Origin: Xanthobacteraceae bacterium
Lineage (GTDB): Bacteria > Pseudomonadota > Alphaproteobacteria > Rhizobiales > Xanthobacteraceae
Reading direction: 5' to 3'
Assembly (NCBI GenBank): GCA_019746355.1
Contig: JAIESC010000034.1
Location: 1 to 27,741, forward strand
Length of the DNA stretch: 27,741 nucleotides
Part shown: one piece after another, positions 15,774 to 23,429 of the stretch
Numbering within the stretch: position 1 is the stretch's first letter
Layout of the letters: each line of letters starts with the position of its first letter
Position numbers and translations under genes: made by a program
Notes under the pieces: model-generated
What the model saw: only the letters and a program-made list of their open reading frames with translations
Databases searched by the model: none
Told to the model about the DNA's origin: nothing

Positions 15774-16317
15774 ATGTTCGCGCTGAAAACACTCGCGGCC
15801 GTGCTGTCCCTTTTGGGCTTCTACACGATCAGCCGGCAGGATTTGCAGGACTGCCACAAGGCCGAGCATGCGCGCAGAATGGAGGCCTGCACGGACATCG
15901 CCGAGACGATCCGCCTTGATCCGAAGGAAACCCGCGCCTATGCCGGATAGGCGGAGGCTTACCAGGGCAAAGGCAAGCATGAGCACACCATCGCCGATGC
16001 CGGCGACCTTATCCGCCTCAATCCTGCGTCCGCCTGGGCCCACGCCCTGCGTGCCGCCTCCTATCGCGCCACCGGCGATCTCGATGCGGCGATCGCCGAC
16101 TCCAGCGAGACGTTGCGCATCGATGCCGATTTCTTCCCCATTTCACTACGAGCGCGGCATCCTTTATCGGATGACGAGCGACCGCGAGCACGTGATTGCG
16201 GATTTTCGCAAGGCCGTGCAGCGCTACCCGTACTGCGCCATCTCCGCACGGAACGAGTTGCAGGCGCTCGGCGCCGAGCCGGCCTCCCGGCAGGGTGTGC
16301 TCGATCTGCTGAAGTAG
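15774..16317 (+). pseudogene. Tetratricopeptide-repeat protein, broken by a stop and a frameshift
   Basis: From the ATG at 15774 (MFALKTLAAVLSLLGFY, signal-like) the frame runs into TAG at 15948-15950 within a TPR (TRAYAG stop AEAYQGKGKHE). It then reads on as more TPR (LIRLNPASAWAHALRAASYR, DLDAAIADSSETLRIDADFF) until about 16136. There, removing one C from a run of four (16136-16139) restores DADFFPFHYERGILYRM and an open frame to the TAG at 16317. With that one-base correction, the total is exactly 181 codons. Two independent lesions argue for real decay, although a sequencing error could explain one. The intact protein would be a secreted or anchored TPR protein of about 180 aa. Confidence 0.8.
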
Positions 16318-16397
16318 CGCCACCGTCCCGGCTATCGCCCCGATACGTTGATCGCCACCGGCTCCCTTCGGTAACCTTGCACCGAAGGAACGCCACC

Positions 16398-18026
16398 ATG
16401 ACCCATTCGCCCTATACGACCGGCCTCGACCGCAATCCTGCGAACTTCCAGCCGCTGACGCCGTTGACGCTGCTGGAGCGCGCGGCGTCCGTGTTCCCGG
16501 ATCACCCCGCGGTGCTGCACGGGCCGCTGCGCCGGACCTACGGCGAGCTTTATACGCGGACGCGGCAGCTTGCCTCGGCGCTGGCAAAGCGCGGCATCGG
16601 CAAAGGCGACACGATCTCGGCGGTGCTGCCAAACACGCCGGCGATGCTCGAATGCCACTACGGCGTGCCGATGGCGGGCGCCGTCCTCAACACCATCAAC
16701 ACGCGGCTCGATGCGGCGATCATCGCCTTCCAGTTCGACCACGGCGAATGCAAGGTCGTCATCACCGACCGCGAATATTCAAAGGTCGTGAAGGAGGCGC
16801 TGTCGCTCTGCCAGGCGAAGCCGCTGGTGATCGACTACGACGATCCGGAATATTCCGGCGCGGGCGAGCGGCTGGGCAGCATCGACTACGAGGCGTTTAT
16901 CGCATCCGGCGATCCGGATTTCACCTGGGCCATGCCGGACGACGAATGGGACGCGATTGCCCTCAACTACACCTCGGGCACCACCGGCGATCCCAAGGGC
17001 GTGGTCTATCATCACCGCGGCGCTTATCTGCTCGCGATCGGCAACGTGCTGACCGGCGCGATGGGCCGGCACCCGGTCTATCTCTGGACGCTGCCGATGT
17101 TCCACTGCAACGGCTGGTGCTTTCCGTGGACGCTGTCGGTCGTCGCCGGCACGCATGTGTGCCTGCGCCAGGTGCGCGCCAAGGCGATGTACGACCTGAT
17201 CGCCGCCCACAAGGTGACCCATCTCTGCGGCGCGCCGATCGTGATGTCGACGCTGCTGAATGCGCCGGCGGACGAGCGCAAGCCTTTGCCGCACCAGGTC
17301 GAATTCTTCACCGCGGCCGCCCCGCCGCCGGAGGCCGTGCTCGCGGCGATGAAGGAGGCAGGCTTCAACGTCACGCACGTCTATGGCCTGACCGAAACCT
17401 ACGGCCCCGCGACCACGAACGAGTGGCATGCCGCCTGGGACAAGCTCCCGTCCGCCGAGCAGGCGGCGAAGAAGGCGCGGCAGGGCGTGCGCTACGTGCC
17501 GCTCGAAGCGCTCAACGTGCTCGATCCCGAGACGATGCAGCCGGTGCCGCGCGACGGTGAAACGCTCGGCGAGGTGATGTTCCGCGGCAACGTGGTGATG
17601 AAGGGGTATCTGAAGAACAAGGCATCGACCGACAAGGCATTCGAGGGCGGCTGGTTCCACTCCGGCGATCTCGGCGTGATGCACCCGGACGGCTACGTGC
17701 AGCTCAAGGACCGCTCGAAGGACATCATCATCTCCGGCGGCGAGAACATTTCGTCGATCGAGGTTGAGGACGCGCTCTACAAGCATCCGGCGGTGCAGGC
17801 CGCGGCGGTGGTGGCCAGGCCCGACGAGAAATGGGGCGAGACGCCGTGCGCGTTCGTCGAGCTGAAGCCGGGAAAAGACGCGACCACCGAGGAGCTGATC
17901 GCGTGGTGCAAAAGCAACCTCGCCGGCTACAAGGTGCCGCGCTACGTGGTCTTCGCGGAATTGCCGAAGACCAGCACGGGGAAGATTCAGAAGTTCAAGC
18001 TGCGCGAGATGGCGAAGTCGGTGTGA
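16398..18026 (+). CDS. Acyl-CoA synthetase (AMP-forming, medium-chain/AlkK-DmdB-like)
   Basis: This is a 542-aa ANL-superfamily ligase. The motifs are NYTSGTTGDPKGVVYHHRG (P-loop), LPMFHCNGWCFPW, VYGLTETYGPATTNEWH (adenylate-binding), WFHSGDLGVMHPDGYVQLKDRSKD split over the hinge, and the catalytic lysine K529 in KTSTGKIQK. The TETYGP...EWHAAWDKLP feature is shared by medium-chain fatty-acid and methylmercaptopropionate ligases, so the substrate is probably a medium or branched carboxylate, activated in the cytosol for beta-oxidation. The ATG at 16398 has GAAGGA 8 nt upstream. The frame is open further upstream (to the TPR pseudogene), but that is not coding. It is convergent with the next gene (16 bp between stops). 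Confidence 0.92.
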   Translation: MTHSPYTTGLDRNPANFQPLTPLTLLERAASVFPDHPAVLHGPLRRTYGELYTRTRQLASALAKRGIGKGDTISAVLPNTPAMLECHYGVPMAGAVLNTINTRLDAAIIAFQFDHGECKVVITDREYSKVVKEALSLCQAKPLVIDYDDPEYSGAGERLGSIDYEAFIASGDPDFTWAMPDDEWDAIALNYTSGTTGDPKGVVYHHRGAYLLAIGNVLTGAMGRHPVYLWTLPMFHCNGWCFPWTLSVVAGTHVCLRQVRAKAMYDLIAAHKVTHLCGAPIVMSTLLNAPADERKPLPHQVEFFTAAAPPPEAVLAAMKEAGFNVTHVYGLTETYGPATTNEWHAAWDKLPSAEQAAKKARQGVRYVPLEALNVLDPETMQPVPRDGETLGEVMFRGNVVMKGYLKNKASTDKAFEGGWFHSGDLGVMHPDGYVQLKDRSKDIIISGGENISSIEVEDALYKHPAVQAAAVVARPDEKWGETPCAFVELKPGKDATTEELIAWCKSNLAGYKVPRYVVFAELPKTSTGKIQKFKLREMAKSV

Positions 18027-18042
18027 CCTGCCGGGGGCTCAC

Positions 18043-18405
18043 TCAGCGCAAATTCTCCGGCGTCACCATCCGCTCGAAATCCATCCGGTTGGCGCGCGAG
18101 CCCGATGCCGGACCCATGCTGCCGGGCCCGAAGCCGAAGGCCGGGGACGGTCCTTGCCGCACGCCGAACTCCATCGTGCCCTTGCCGAACGGCGTGTTGA
18201 AATCGGTCCCGCCGGGCGTCGTGCTGGTCGAGCCGCCGCTGCGGAAGTTCCTCGCCTGCTCCTCGAGGTCGAACTTGGGAACCTCGTAGTTGCTGCGGTT
18301 GCCTGCAGCCTCCCCGCCGAGGGTAAAGGCCTGTGCGGCGGGCGCGGCAAGGACGAGGATCGCGGCCAAACCGCCCAGATGCGCGTGTTTCAGGCGGATT
18401 TGCAT
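18043..18405 (-). CDS. Small secreted protein of unknown function
   Basis: The protein is 120 aa from the ATG at 18405, chosen because GAGGGG lies 5 nt upstream and a signal peptide follows (MQIRLKHAHLGGLAAILVL, cleavage near AQA, about residue 26). The mature part is polar and Gly/Ser/Thr-rich (GGSTSTTPGGTDFNTPFGKG, FGFGPGSMGPASGSR), ends MDFERMVTPENLR and contains no cysteine. It looks natively disordered or structural. I do not recognise a family. Confidence 0.7.
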   Translation of the reverse strand: MQIRLKHAHLGGLAAILVLAAPAAQAFTLGGEAAGNRSNYEVPKFDLEEQARNFRSGGSTSTTPGGTDFNTPFGKGTMEFGVRQGPSPAFGFGPGSMGPASGSRANRMDFERMVTPENLR

Positions 18406-18609
18406 GACACCCCTCGCGGCCCAACCGGCCTCCAACCCCTTAAGCTTCCGCGGCGACCCGGTCAACGCCGAAAGCCTGGAAACTCAAGGCTCCGCACTCA
18501 ACAAGGCGTAACCAAGGCGCCAGTCGGACGCCGATCCTGCCACATTGTTCCCGGCTGCGGCTTGGCCTAGCCTTTCCGTAAAACAGAAATTCCGATCGGG
18601 AGGATTTTC

Positions 18610-19659
18610 ATGCCGATGATGTCCTTTGCGACACGGGCGCCGGCGCTGGCGGCGCTGTTGCCTGCACTCGCTGCCGCATTTTCCGCCACGCCGGCGGCTG
18701 CCGCCGATTACTACGCCGGCAAGACCATCGAGCTTCTGGTCGGCGCGCCGCCCGGCGGCGGCTACGACATCTACGCCCGCGCGGTGGCGCGACATTTTGG
18801 CCGGCACATCCCCGGCACGCCGACCATCGTGGTCAAGAACATGCCCGGCGCCGGCAGCGCCAAGGCCGCGCAGTACATCCAGAGCATCGCGCCGAAGGAC
18901 GGCACGGCGCTCGCCGGCGTGATGCCCGGCGCGATCATGGGTCCGCTGCTCGACGACCGCACCGCGCCGATGTTCGACCCGACGAAGATCCGCTACGTCG
19001 GGACCGCCAACAGCGGCACCCGCGTCTGCGCCACCTTGAAAGGATCGAAGATCAGCCGGTTCGCCGACACCCAGAAGGTCAAGGCGAAGTTCGGCGGATC
19101 GAGCCCGAACGATTCCACCTACGAGTACGGCTATCTGCACAAGCACACCTCAGGCGCGATCTACGACCTGGTGTCGGGCTATCGCGGCACCAACGAGATG
19201 GCGCTGGCGATGGAGCGCGGCGAGATCGACGGCCTCTGCGGCTGGGACTGGTCGAGCTTCAAGTCGCAGAAGCCGGACTGGCTGCGCGACGGCAAGGCCA
19301 ACGTGCTCGTTCAGGTCAGCATCGATCCGCATCCCGAGCTGACGAAGATGGGCGTGCCGACGGTGTTCGAATTCGTCAAGGACCAGGAGGCGCGCAAGGT
19401 GGTCGAGTTGGTGATCAGCCAGACCGTGTTCCACCGCTCCTACATCGCGCCGCCGGAGACGCCGCCGGCGCAGCTCGAAGTGCTGCGCAAGGCGTTCGAC
19501 GCAACGATGGCGGACAAGGAGTTCCTCGCCGATGCGGAGAAAACCCGCATCGACATCGAGCCGCTGTCGGGTGCAAAGGTGCAGGAGGTGGTGGCGAAGC
19601 TTTATGCCGCGCCGCCCGCGATCGTCGACCGCGCGCGCAAGGCGATCCGGCCGGACTAA
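18610..19659 (+). CDS. TctC/Bug-like periplasmic substrate-binding protein (divergent)
   Basis: This 349-aa exported protein has a signal peptide (about 1-32, ending TPAAAA), followed by YYAGKTIELLVGAPPGGGYDIYARAV (split), the characteristic ligand-loop region of tripartite tricarboxylate transporter receptors, and VVKNMPGAGSAKAAQYI. It diverges from the three Bug proteins at 22-25 kb: PKDGTALAGV replaces PDGYT, there is an insert with SSPNDSTYEYGYLHKH, and the pocket is distinct (GLCGWDWSSF). The ligand is unknown, probably a carboxylate or aromatic acid. No membrane TctA/TctB partner is present. GGGAGG lies 6 nt before the ATG at 18610. Confidence 0.8.
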   Translation: MPMMSFATRAPALAALLPALAAAFSATPAAAADYYAGKTIELLVGAPPGGGYDIYARAVARHFGRHIPGTPTIVVKNMPGAGSAKAAQYIQSIAPKDGTALAGVMPGAIMGPLLDDRTAPMFDPTKIRYVGTANSGTRVCATLKGSKISRFADTQKVKAKFGGSSPNDSTYEYGYLHKHTSGAIYDLVSGYRGTNEMALAMERGEIDGLCGWDWSSFKSQKPDWLRDGKANVLVQVSIDPHPELTKMGVPTVFEFVKDQEARKVVELVISQTVFHRSYIAPPETPPAQLEVLRKAFDATMADKEFLADAEKTRIDIEPLSGAKVQEVVAKLYAAPPAIVDRARKAIRPD

Positions 19660-19706
19660 GCATGATCCCGAAAAGTGTGTAGCGGTTTTCGGAAAAGGAT
19701 CATGCT
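19659..19706. repeat. Palindromic intergenic element (AGCATGATCC type)
   Basis: AGCATGATCC (19659-19668) and GGATCATGCT (19697-19706) are perfect 10-bp arms, with inner CCGAAAAGTG...GGTTTTCGGAAAA pairing CCGAAAA with TTTTCGG. This sequence type is very common between genes in Rhizobiales. It begins at the last base of the binding-protein stop codon and could work as its terminator. Confidence 0.8.
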
Positions 19707-19724
19707 CAAGCAAAGAAGCTAAGG

Positions 19725-19755
19725 CGGGATGACGATTCGAAGAATCGTCATTCCG
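19725..19755. terminator. Strong hairpin between convergent genes
   Basis: CGGGATGACGATTC, GAA, GAATCGTCATTCCG forms a 14-bp stem with one mismatch. There is no T tract, so rho-independent function is uncertain, but the position between convergent genes suits a shared 3' end. It may instead be another short dispersed palindrome. Confidence 0.5.
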
Positions 19756-19784
19756 CTTCAGGCGCGTGTCACCTGAAAGGGCGC

Positions 19785-20285
19785 TCAGCGCGCGACAATT
19801 TCCGCGCGGCGGATCGACAGCGCGGCGTTGGAAGGGACCGCGCCGCCGCCGCGATCGATCAGCGCCACCTCGATCTCGGCACTGCCGGAGGGCTCCCGGC
19901 CGAGCGCCCGTGCGACGTTGAACTGATAATTCTGGCCGTCGCCCGTGACCGAGAAACGCCCGACCTCGGTGGTCGTACCGGTCGCGCTCTTGATGCTGAC
20001 GACTGCGCCGAGGTGAGCGGTGCCGCCCTTGCGAAGCACGCTCACGCTGAGCGCAAGCATCACGATGCTCGCGGTTCGCGCCGCGGCCGGGACCGGCACC
20101 GAGATGCGCGCGGGGGACGCGGCGGTGGCCGTTCCGCCCGCGGTCGCCAGACTCGACAACGCCACGATCCACAGCACGAGCGCGAGCAGCGGCAGCAGGC
20201 AGAACGACACCCTGCCGATCGAGAACGGCCGCCGCACCATGGCCGGCTCCGCACCGGAAGCCGCAGTCATTGAACCCGCAGTCAT
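19785..20285 (-). CDS. Membrane-anchored partner of tyrosinase, possible polyphenol-oxidase C-terminal-like domain
   Basis: The protein is 166 aa. One transmembrane helix (about 26-47, VSFCLLPLLALVLWIVAL) is followed by an Ala/Pro linker and a beta-rich domain (about 72-166). Its start ATG at 20285 overlaps the tyrosinase stop in an ATGA arrangement, indicating translational coupling. Visible strands are GAVVSIKSATG, VGRFSVTG, YQFNVARALG, AEIEVALIDRGGG and AALSIRRAEIVAR. The last three parallel the end of the tyrosinase (LCIDLSQPLARM, DRLTVQLLPRSES, IRPRRVEVVVL) and the C-terminal (KFDV) domain of plant polyphenol oxidases. That resemblance is my inference from pattern only. The role could be shielding, copper delivery or anchoring of the enzyme. 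A second Met at residue 6 is an alternative start. Confidence 0.7.
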   Translation of the reverse strand: MTAGSMTAASGAEPAMVRRPFSIGRVSFCLLPLLALVLWIVALSSLATAGGTATAASPARISVPVPAAARTASIVMLALSVSVLRKGGTAHLGAVVSIKSATGTTTEVGRFSVTGDGQNYQFNVARALGREPSGSAEIEVALIDRGGGAVPSNAALSIRRAEIVAR

Positions 20286-21790
20286 AGAACCACAACCTCC
20301 ACGCGCCGCGGCCTGATATTGCTGACGTGGGCCTCATTGCTCTCGCTGCGCGGCAGGAGCTGCACCGTCAGGCGGTCGATGCGCGGGCCGCGCGGCTGGC
20401 CCATGCGCGCCAGCGGCTGCGAAAGATCGATGCAGAGCGACGCGCCGCCGGAATCGGCCGGCGCGCCGTGCCGTGAATGCTCGCTGCCGAACAGGCTGAC
20501 ACCCGTCGCATAGCTCTGGTCGTCGATCCGGGTCTGCGGCGTGAGCTCGGCGCAATTGACGAAGGTCTGTACCCGCGTCGTCGGATCGAGCGGCAGCTCG
20601 ATGTCGTGCATGAAGGCGAAGACATAACGCCGGTTGCGGCGATCGTTCGCGTCGCCGGAGGGTGGGCCGAGCCGCGCCTCCTCTCCGAGCATCTCGCCGA
20701 GCGTGCGATGCAGCGGCACGTTCACCGCCAGAGGCTTGTCGCGCGAGCCGGCAACGCCGTTGTCGATGCTGGCGACGTAGACGCTGCCGCGCGAGGGGAT
20801 ATCGATCCGCCGCACGCCGGGGGTCGAGCCAAGCAGCCCGCTGGCCACGGCCCGGCGATAGGTGCGAAGCTTCTCCAGCACCTGATCGCCGACCGGCATC
20901 GCCACGCCGGCCGCGAACGGGCTGTCGTCGCCGTCGTAACGGTAGCCGAGCGCAGGCGGCGAGTTGAGCTCGCCGACACGCACGTCCCACGGCGACCCAT
21001 CGCCCGCGAGGAAATTGCGGCTGAAGGCGAAGTTGCGCCAGATCGCTTCCGAGCTGTTGGCGTTGCCGCGCGCGTTCCAGCTCGACCACAACCGGTCGAC
21101 GTTGGCGTGATGCAGAAAAAAGATCGGGTCGCGGGAGGCGAGGTCCACCACCGCCATGCTGCCGCCGACGCTCTGGTGCACGCCGTCGTGCGGATTGAAC
21201 TCGAGCTCGGTCCTGGAACCGGCGCGCCGCTGCCAGCGCGGCGCGGCACCGTCCTGGCCCTGCGGACGACTCGATCCGAACGCCTCGAAGTCCGGGCTCT
21301 GCATGATGCGCGAGATCACCTGCGGGCCGACCATGTCGTCGGCAAGACGCAGGCCACTCGCGACGCCCGGCCGTGGATGGAACAGCGGGTTGGAGCTGCG
21401 GTCGCCCGCCGAGAACGCGGCCGGAAACGCGCGGTCGGCGGTCCAATTCCAGTACGGCAGCGCGAAGTCGTCCTTGCCGGACAGCTCGCGGACGATCTCC
21501 TCGAACGAGACGAGATAGGCGCGGTGCCACGGCAGGAAGTACCAGTTGCCGTGCGGACAGAAGTTACGATGGATGTCGGCGAAACGCGTCCAGTTGCGCG
21601 GATCGGACCGCGGCAGCGCCTTCATCGCCGCGACGGCGCGGCTCATGGCAGCAAGATCGGGATCGTTCGCGGTCATGCCGCGCACCGAACGGCGGGTGAC
21701 CGTGGCGCTTTGCGCCAAGAGCGGCGAGCTTGTGCCGAGCAGCGCAAGCGACGCACCACCGCCTGCGATCAAGGCGCGCCTGTCGAGCAT
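20282..21790 (-). CDS. Tyrosinase / polyphenol oxidase, Tat-type export signal
   Basis: The protein is 502 aa from the ATG at 21790 (a TTG at 21802 adds four residues). A twin-arginine leader (LDRRALIAGGGASLALLG) suggests export folded with copper. The CuA ligands are H74, H80 and H89 in IHRNFCPHGNWYFLPWHRAY. C78-x-H80 matches the Cys-His thioether of fungal tyrosinases. The CuB ligands are H201 and H205 in NPHDGVH and H227/H228 in PIFFLHHANVDRLW. All six ligands are intact, so type-3 copper oxidation of phenols to quinones is expected. Residues about 389-502 form a beta-rich C-terminal domain (FAFMHDIELPLDPTTRVQTF onwards) resembling the plant enzyme's. No melC1-type caddie gene is nearby; instead a small membrane protein is coupled downstream. 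Confidence 0.92.
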   Translation of the reverse strand: MLDRRALIAGGGASLALLGTSSPLLAQSATVTRRSVRGMTANDPDLAAMSRAVAAMKALPRSDPRNWTRFADIHRNFCPHGNWYFLPWHRAYLVSFEEIVRELSGKDDFALPYWNWTADRAFPAAFSAGDRSSNPLFHPRPGVASGLRLADDMVGPQVISRIMQSPDFEAFGSSRPQGQDGAAPRWQRRAGSRTELEFNPHDGVHQSVGGSMAVVDLASRDPIFFLHHANVDRLWSSWNARGNANSSEAIWRNFAFSRNFLAGDGSPWDVRVGELNSPPALGYRYDGDDSPFAAGVAMPVGDQVLEKLRTYRRAVASGLLGSTPGVRRIDIPSRGSVYVASIDNGVAGSRDKPLAVNVPLHRTLGEMLGEEARLGPPSGDANDRRNRRYVFAFMHDIELPLDPTTRVQTFVNCAELTPQTRIDDQSYATGVSLFGSEHSRHGAPADSGGASLCIDLSQPLARMGQPRGPRIDRLTVQLLPRSESNEAHVSNIRPRRVEVVVL

Positions 21791-21896
21791 TCGAGTCCCC
21801 AACCCGCCGCAACGGACAAGGAGTAGCGAATGCGCGTGCGCGAACCAATCCGTCGCTGCGCACGTGGTTATCGGATGTGGTTAACGCGGAGCCGCT

Positions 21897-22349
21897 CTAC
21901 GTCCGCTTGCGCGGCAGAAACGCCCGCAACGGCCGCTTGATGGCCCCGGCGCAGTGACGCGTGACGGTGCGCCCGCCTTCGGTCCAGGTCTGCGTGCCTT
22001 TCAGCTTCGCGCTTCGCCGCACGAATACACCGCCGTAGCGCGCCTCATAGCGGCGCGCGTCGTCCTTCCAGGCGCCCTGCAGCTCGAGCCGCAGACCGTT
22101 CAGCGTGCCGGTGCCGCGCTCCGGCTCGGGTTCGGCGACGTCGCGCAGCCGCACGACATGAGCGTAGCGCACGTCGGAACCCGAGATCGTCACCTCGATC
22201 GCTTCGCGCATCCTGTCCTTGGTGAACGGTGTCCTGTCGCACACCAGCGTGCCGCGATAGGTCGCGTCCATCACCTGCGCCGAAGCGTCGGCGCTGACGA
22301 GCGTCAACAGCAAAGCCGCCGCGCCGGCGGCATTCCCCGTTCCCGGCAT
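21897..22349 (-). CDS. Small secreted protein of unknown function
   Basis: The protein is 150 aa from the ATG at 22349, which has AGGGGGG directly upstream and begins a signal peptide (NAAGAAALLLTLVSADASAQ, about 6-25). A GTG at 22382 in the same frame would bury the signal. The mature domain starts MDATYRGTLVCDRTPFTKDRMREAI, has alternating polar/hydrophobic strands (VTISGSDVRYAHVVRL, LNGLRLELQGAW), two cysteines (the second in TVTRHCAGA) that could pair, and a basic tail (IKRPLRAFLPRKRT). It looks like a small periplasmic beta-barrel protein. I do not recognise the family. It lies upstream of tyrosinase on the same strand, 106 bp away. Confidence 0.75.
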   Translation of the reverse strand: MPGTGNAAGAAALLLTLVSADASAQVMDATYRGTLVCDRTPFTKDRMREAIEVTISGSDVRYAHVVRLRDVAEPEPERGTGTLNGLRLELQGAWKDDARRYEARYGGVFVRRSAKLKGTQTWTEGGRTVTRHCAGAIKRPLRAFLPRKRT

Positions 22350-22437
22350 GGCCCCCCTTGGCGATGCTTTCTCAATCGCCACCCTTGATTCTTTTGATGC
22401 TGAGCCGCCGAAACGGCGTCACGGCGACGACGCGCCG

Positions 22438-23424
22438 CTATTCGACCTTCAGCCCGAGCTTGCGAATGAGCGCGCCCCACTTCGCATCCTCCCGCTCGAT
22501 ATCGGCCGTGTATTCCTCCGGCGTCGACGGCATCGGATCGCCGCCGTCCGAGGCGATGCGGGCGCGCACGTCCGGCGTATCGACGATCAGCCGAAGCTCG
22601 CGGTTGAGCCGCTCGATGATCGGCCGCGGCGTGCCGATCGGCGCCAGCAGCCCGTAGTTCAATCCCGACTCGAAACCCGGCAGGCCCGCTTCAGCAGAGG
22701 TCGGCACATCGGGCAGGTGGCTCGAACGCTTCGGCGCGAGCACCGCGACGGCCCTCAAGGTGCCGCCCTTGATGTTGCTCATGGCCGGCGCCAGCACGTT
22801 GAGGCCGAGCTTGACATGGCCGCCCAGCAGGTCGGTGGTGAGCGGACCGGTGCCGCGATAGGTCACGATGGTGAAGTCGATACCGGCCATCGACTTGAGC
22901 AACTCCGCGCCGAGATTGGCGCTGGTGCCGGGTGGCGGCGTGCCGATGTTGATCTTGCTCGGATCGCGCTTCGCCTCAGTGACGATCTCGGCGAGGGTCT
23001 GCTGCGGCGACGACGGGTGTGCCATCAGCACGATCGGCGTGGTCGAGATCAGGCCGATCGGCGCCAGGTCCTTGAGCGTCTGATAGCCGGGACTGGCGTA
23101 GAGGTTGGGATTGATGGCAATCGAGCCCGAGGTCGCCATCACCAGCGTGTGGCCGTCGGGCGCGGAGCGCGCCGCGACCCGCGTGCCGATGACGCCGGCC
23201 GCGCCGCCGCGATTGTCGATGATGACCGGCTGGCCGAGGGCAGCGGCGAGCTTCTCGCCGACGATGCGGCCGATCACGTCAACGCCGCCGCCGGCCGGGA
23301 ACGGCACGATCAATGTGACCGGCTTGGTCGGATAGTCCTTTGTCGAATCTTGCGCGGCGGCGCGCGGCACAGCGTCCAACAAAACCGCAGCCGCGAGCGG
23401 CAGCAGGGCCCACAGACGCAGCAT
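22438..23424 (-). CDS. Bug/TctC periplasmic solute-binding protein, copy 1 of 3
   Basis: This is a 328-aa receptor of the tripartite tricarboxylate transporter (Bug) family. A signal peptide (about 1-23, LLPLAAAVLLDAVPRAAAQ) is followed by YPTKPVTLIVPFPAGGGVDV, NRGGAAGVIGTRVAA, SAPDGHTLVMATSGSIAINP, then LLGGHVKLGLNV and the C-terminal TPRPIIERLNRELR ... STPEEYTADIEREDAKW hallmarks. It binds a carboxylate-type ligand in the periplasm; specificity is not readable. The ATG at 23424 lies 5 nt past the stop of copy 2, with no strong ribosome site, suggesting coupling. It is the last gene of a three-gene run with no TctA/TctB genes. The reading frame is open much further upstream, but that part is the shadow of copy 2. 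Confidence 0.92.
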   Translation of the reverse strand: MLRLWALLPLAAAVLLDAVPRAAAQDSTKDYPTKPVTLIVPFPAGGGVDVIGRIVGEKLAAALGQPVIIDNRGGAAGVIGTRVAARSAPDGHTLVMATSGSIAINPNLYASPGYQTLKDLAPIGLISTTPIVLMAHPSSPQQTLAEIVTEAKRDPSKINIGTPPPGTSANLGAELLKSMAGIDFTIVTYRGTGPLTTDLLGGHVKLGLNVLAPAMSNIKGGTLRAVAVLAPKRSSHLPDVPTSAEAGLPGFESGLNYGLLAPIGTPRPIIERLNRELRLIVDTPDVRARIASDGGDPMPSTPEEYTADIEREDAKWGALIRKLGLKVE

Positions 23425-23429
23425 CAGCG

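Noticed and set aside
16113..16397. 95-codon N-terminal extension of the acyl-CoA synthetase
   Set aside because: It is the post-frameshift reading of the TPR pseudogene; a clear ribosome site marks the ATG at 16398.
20477..21826. Plus-strand open frame (449 codons) opposite tyrosinase
   Set aside because: Antisense shadow; the minus strand carries all six copper ligands and a leader peptide.
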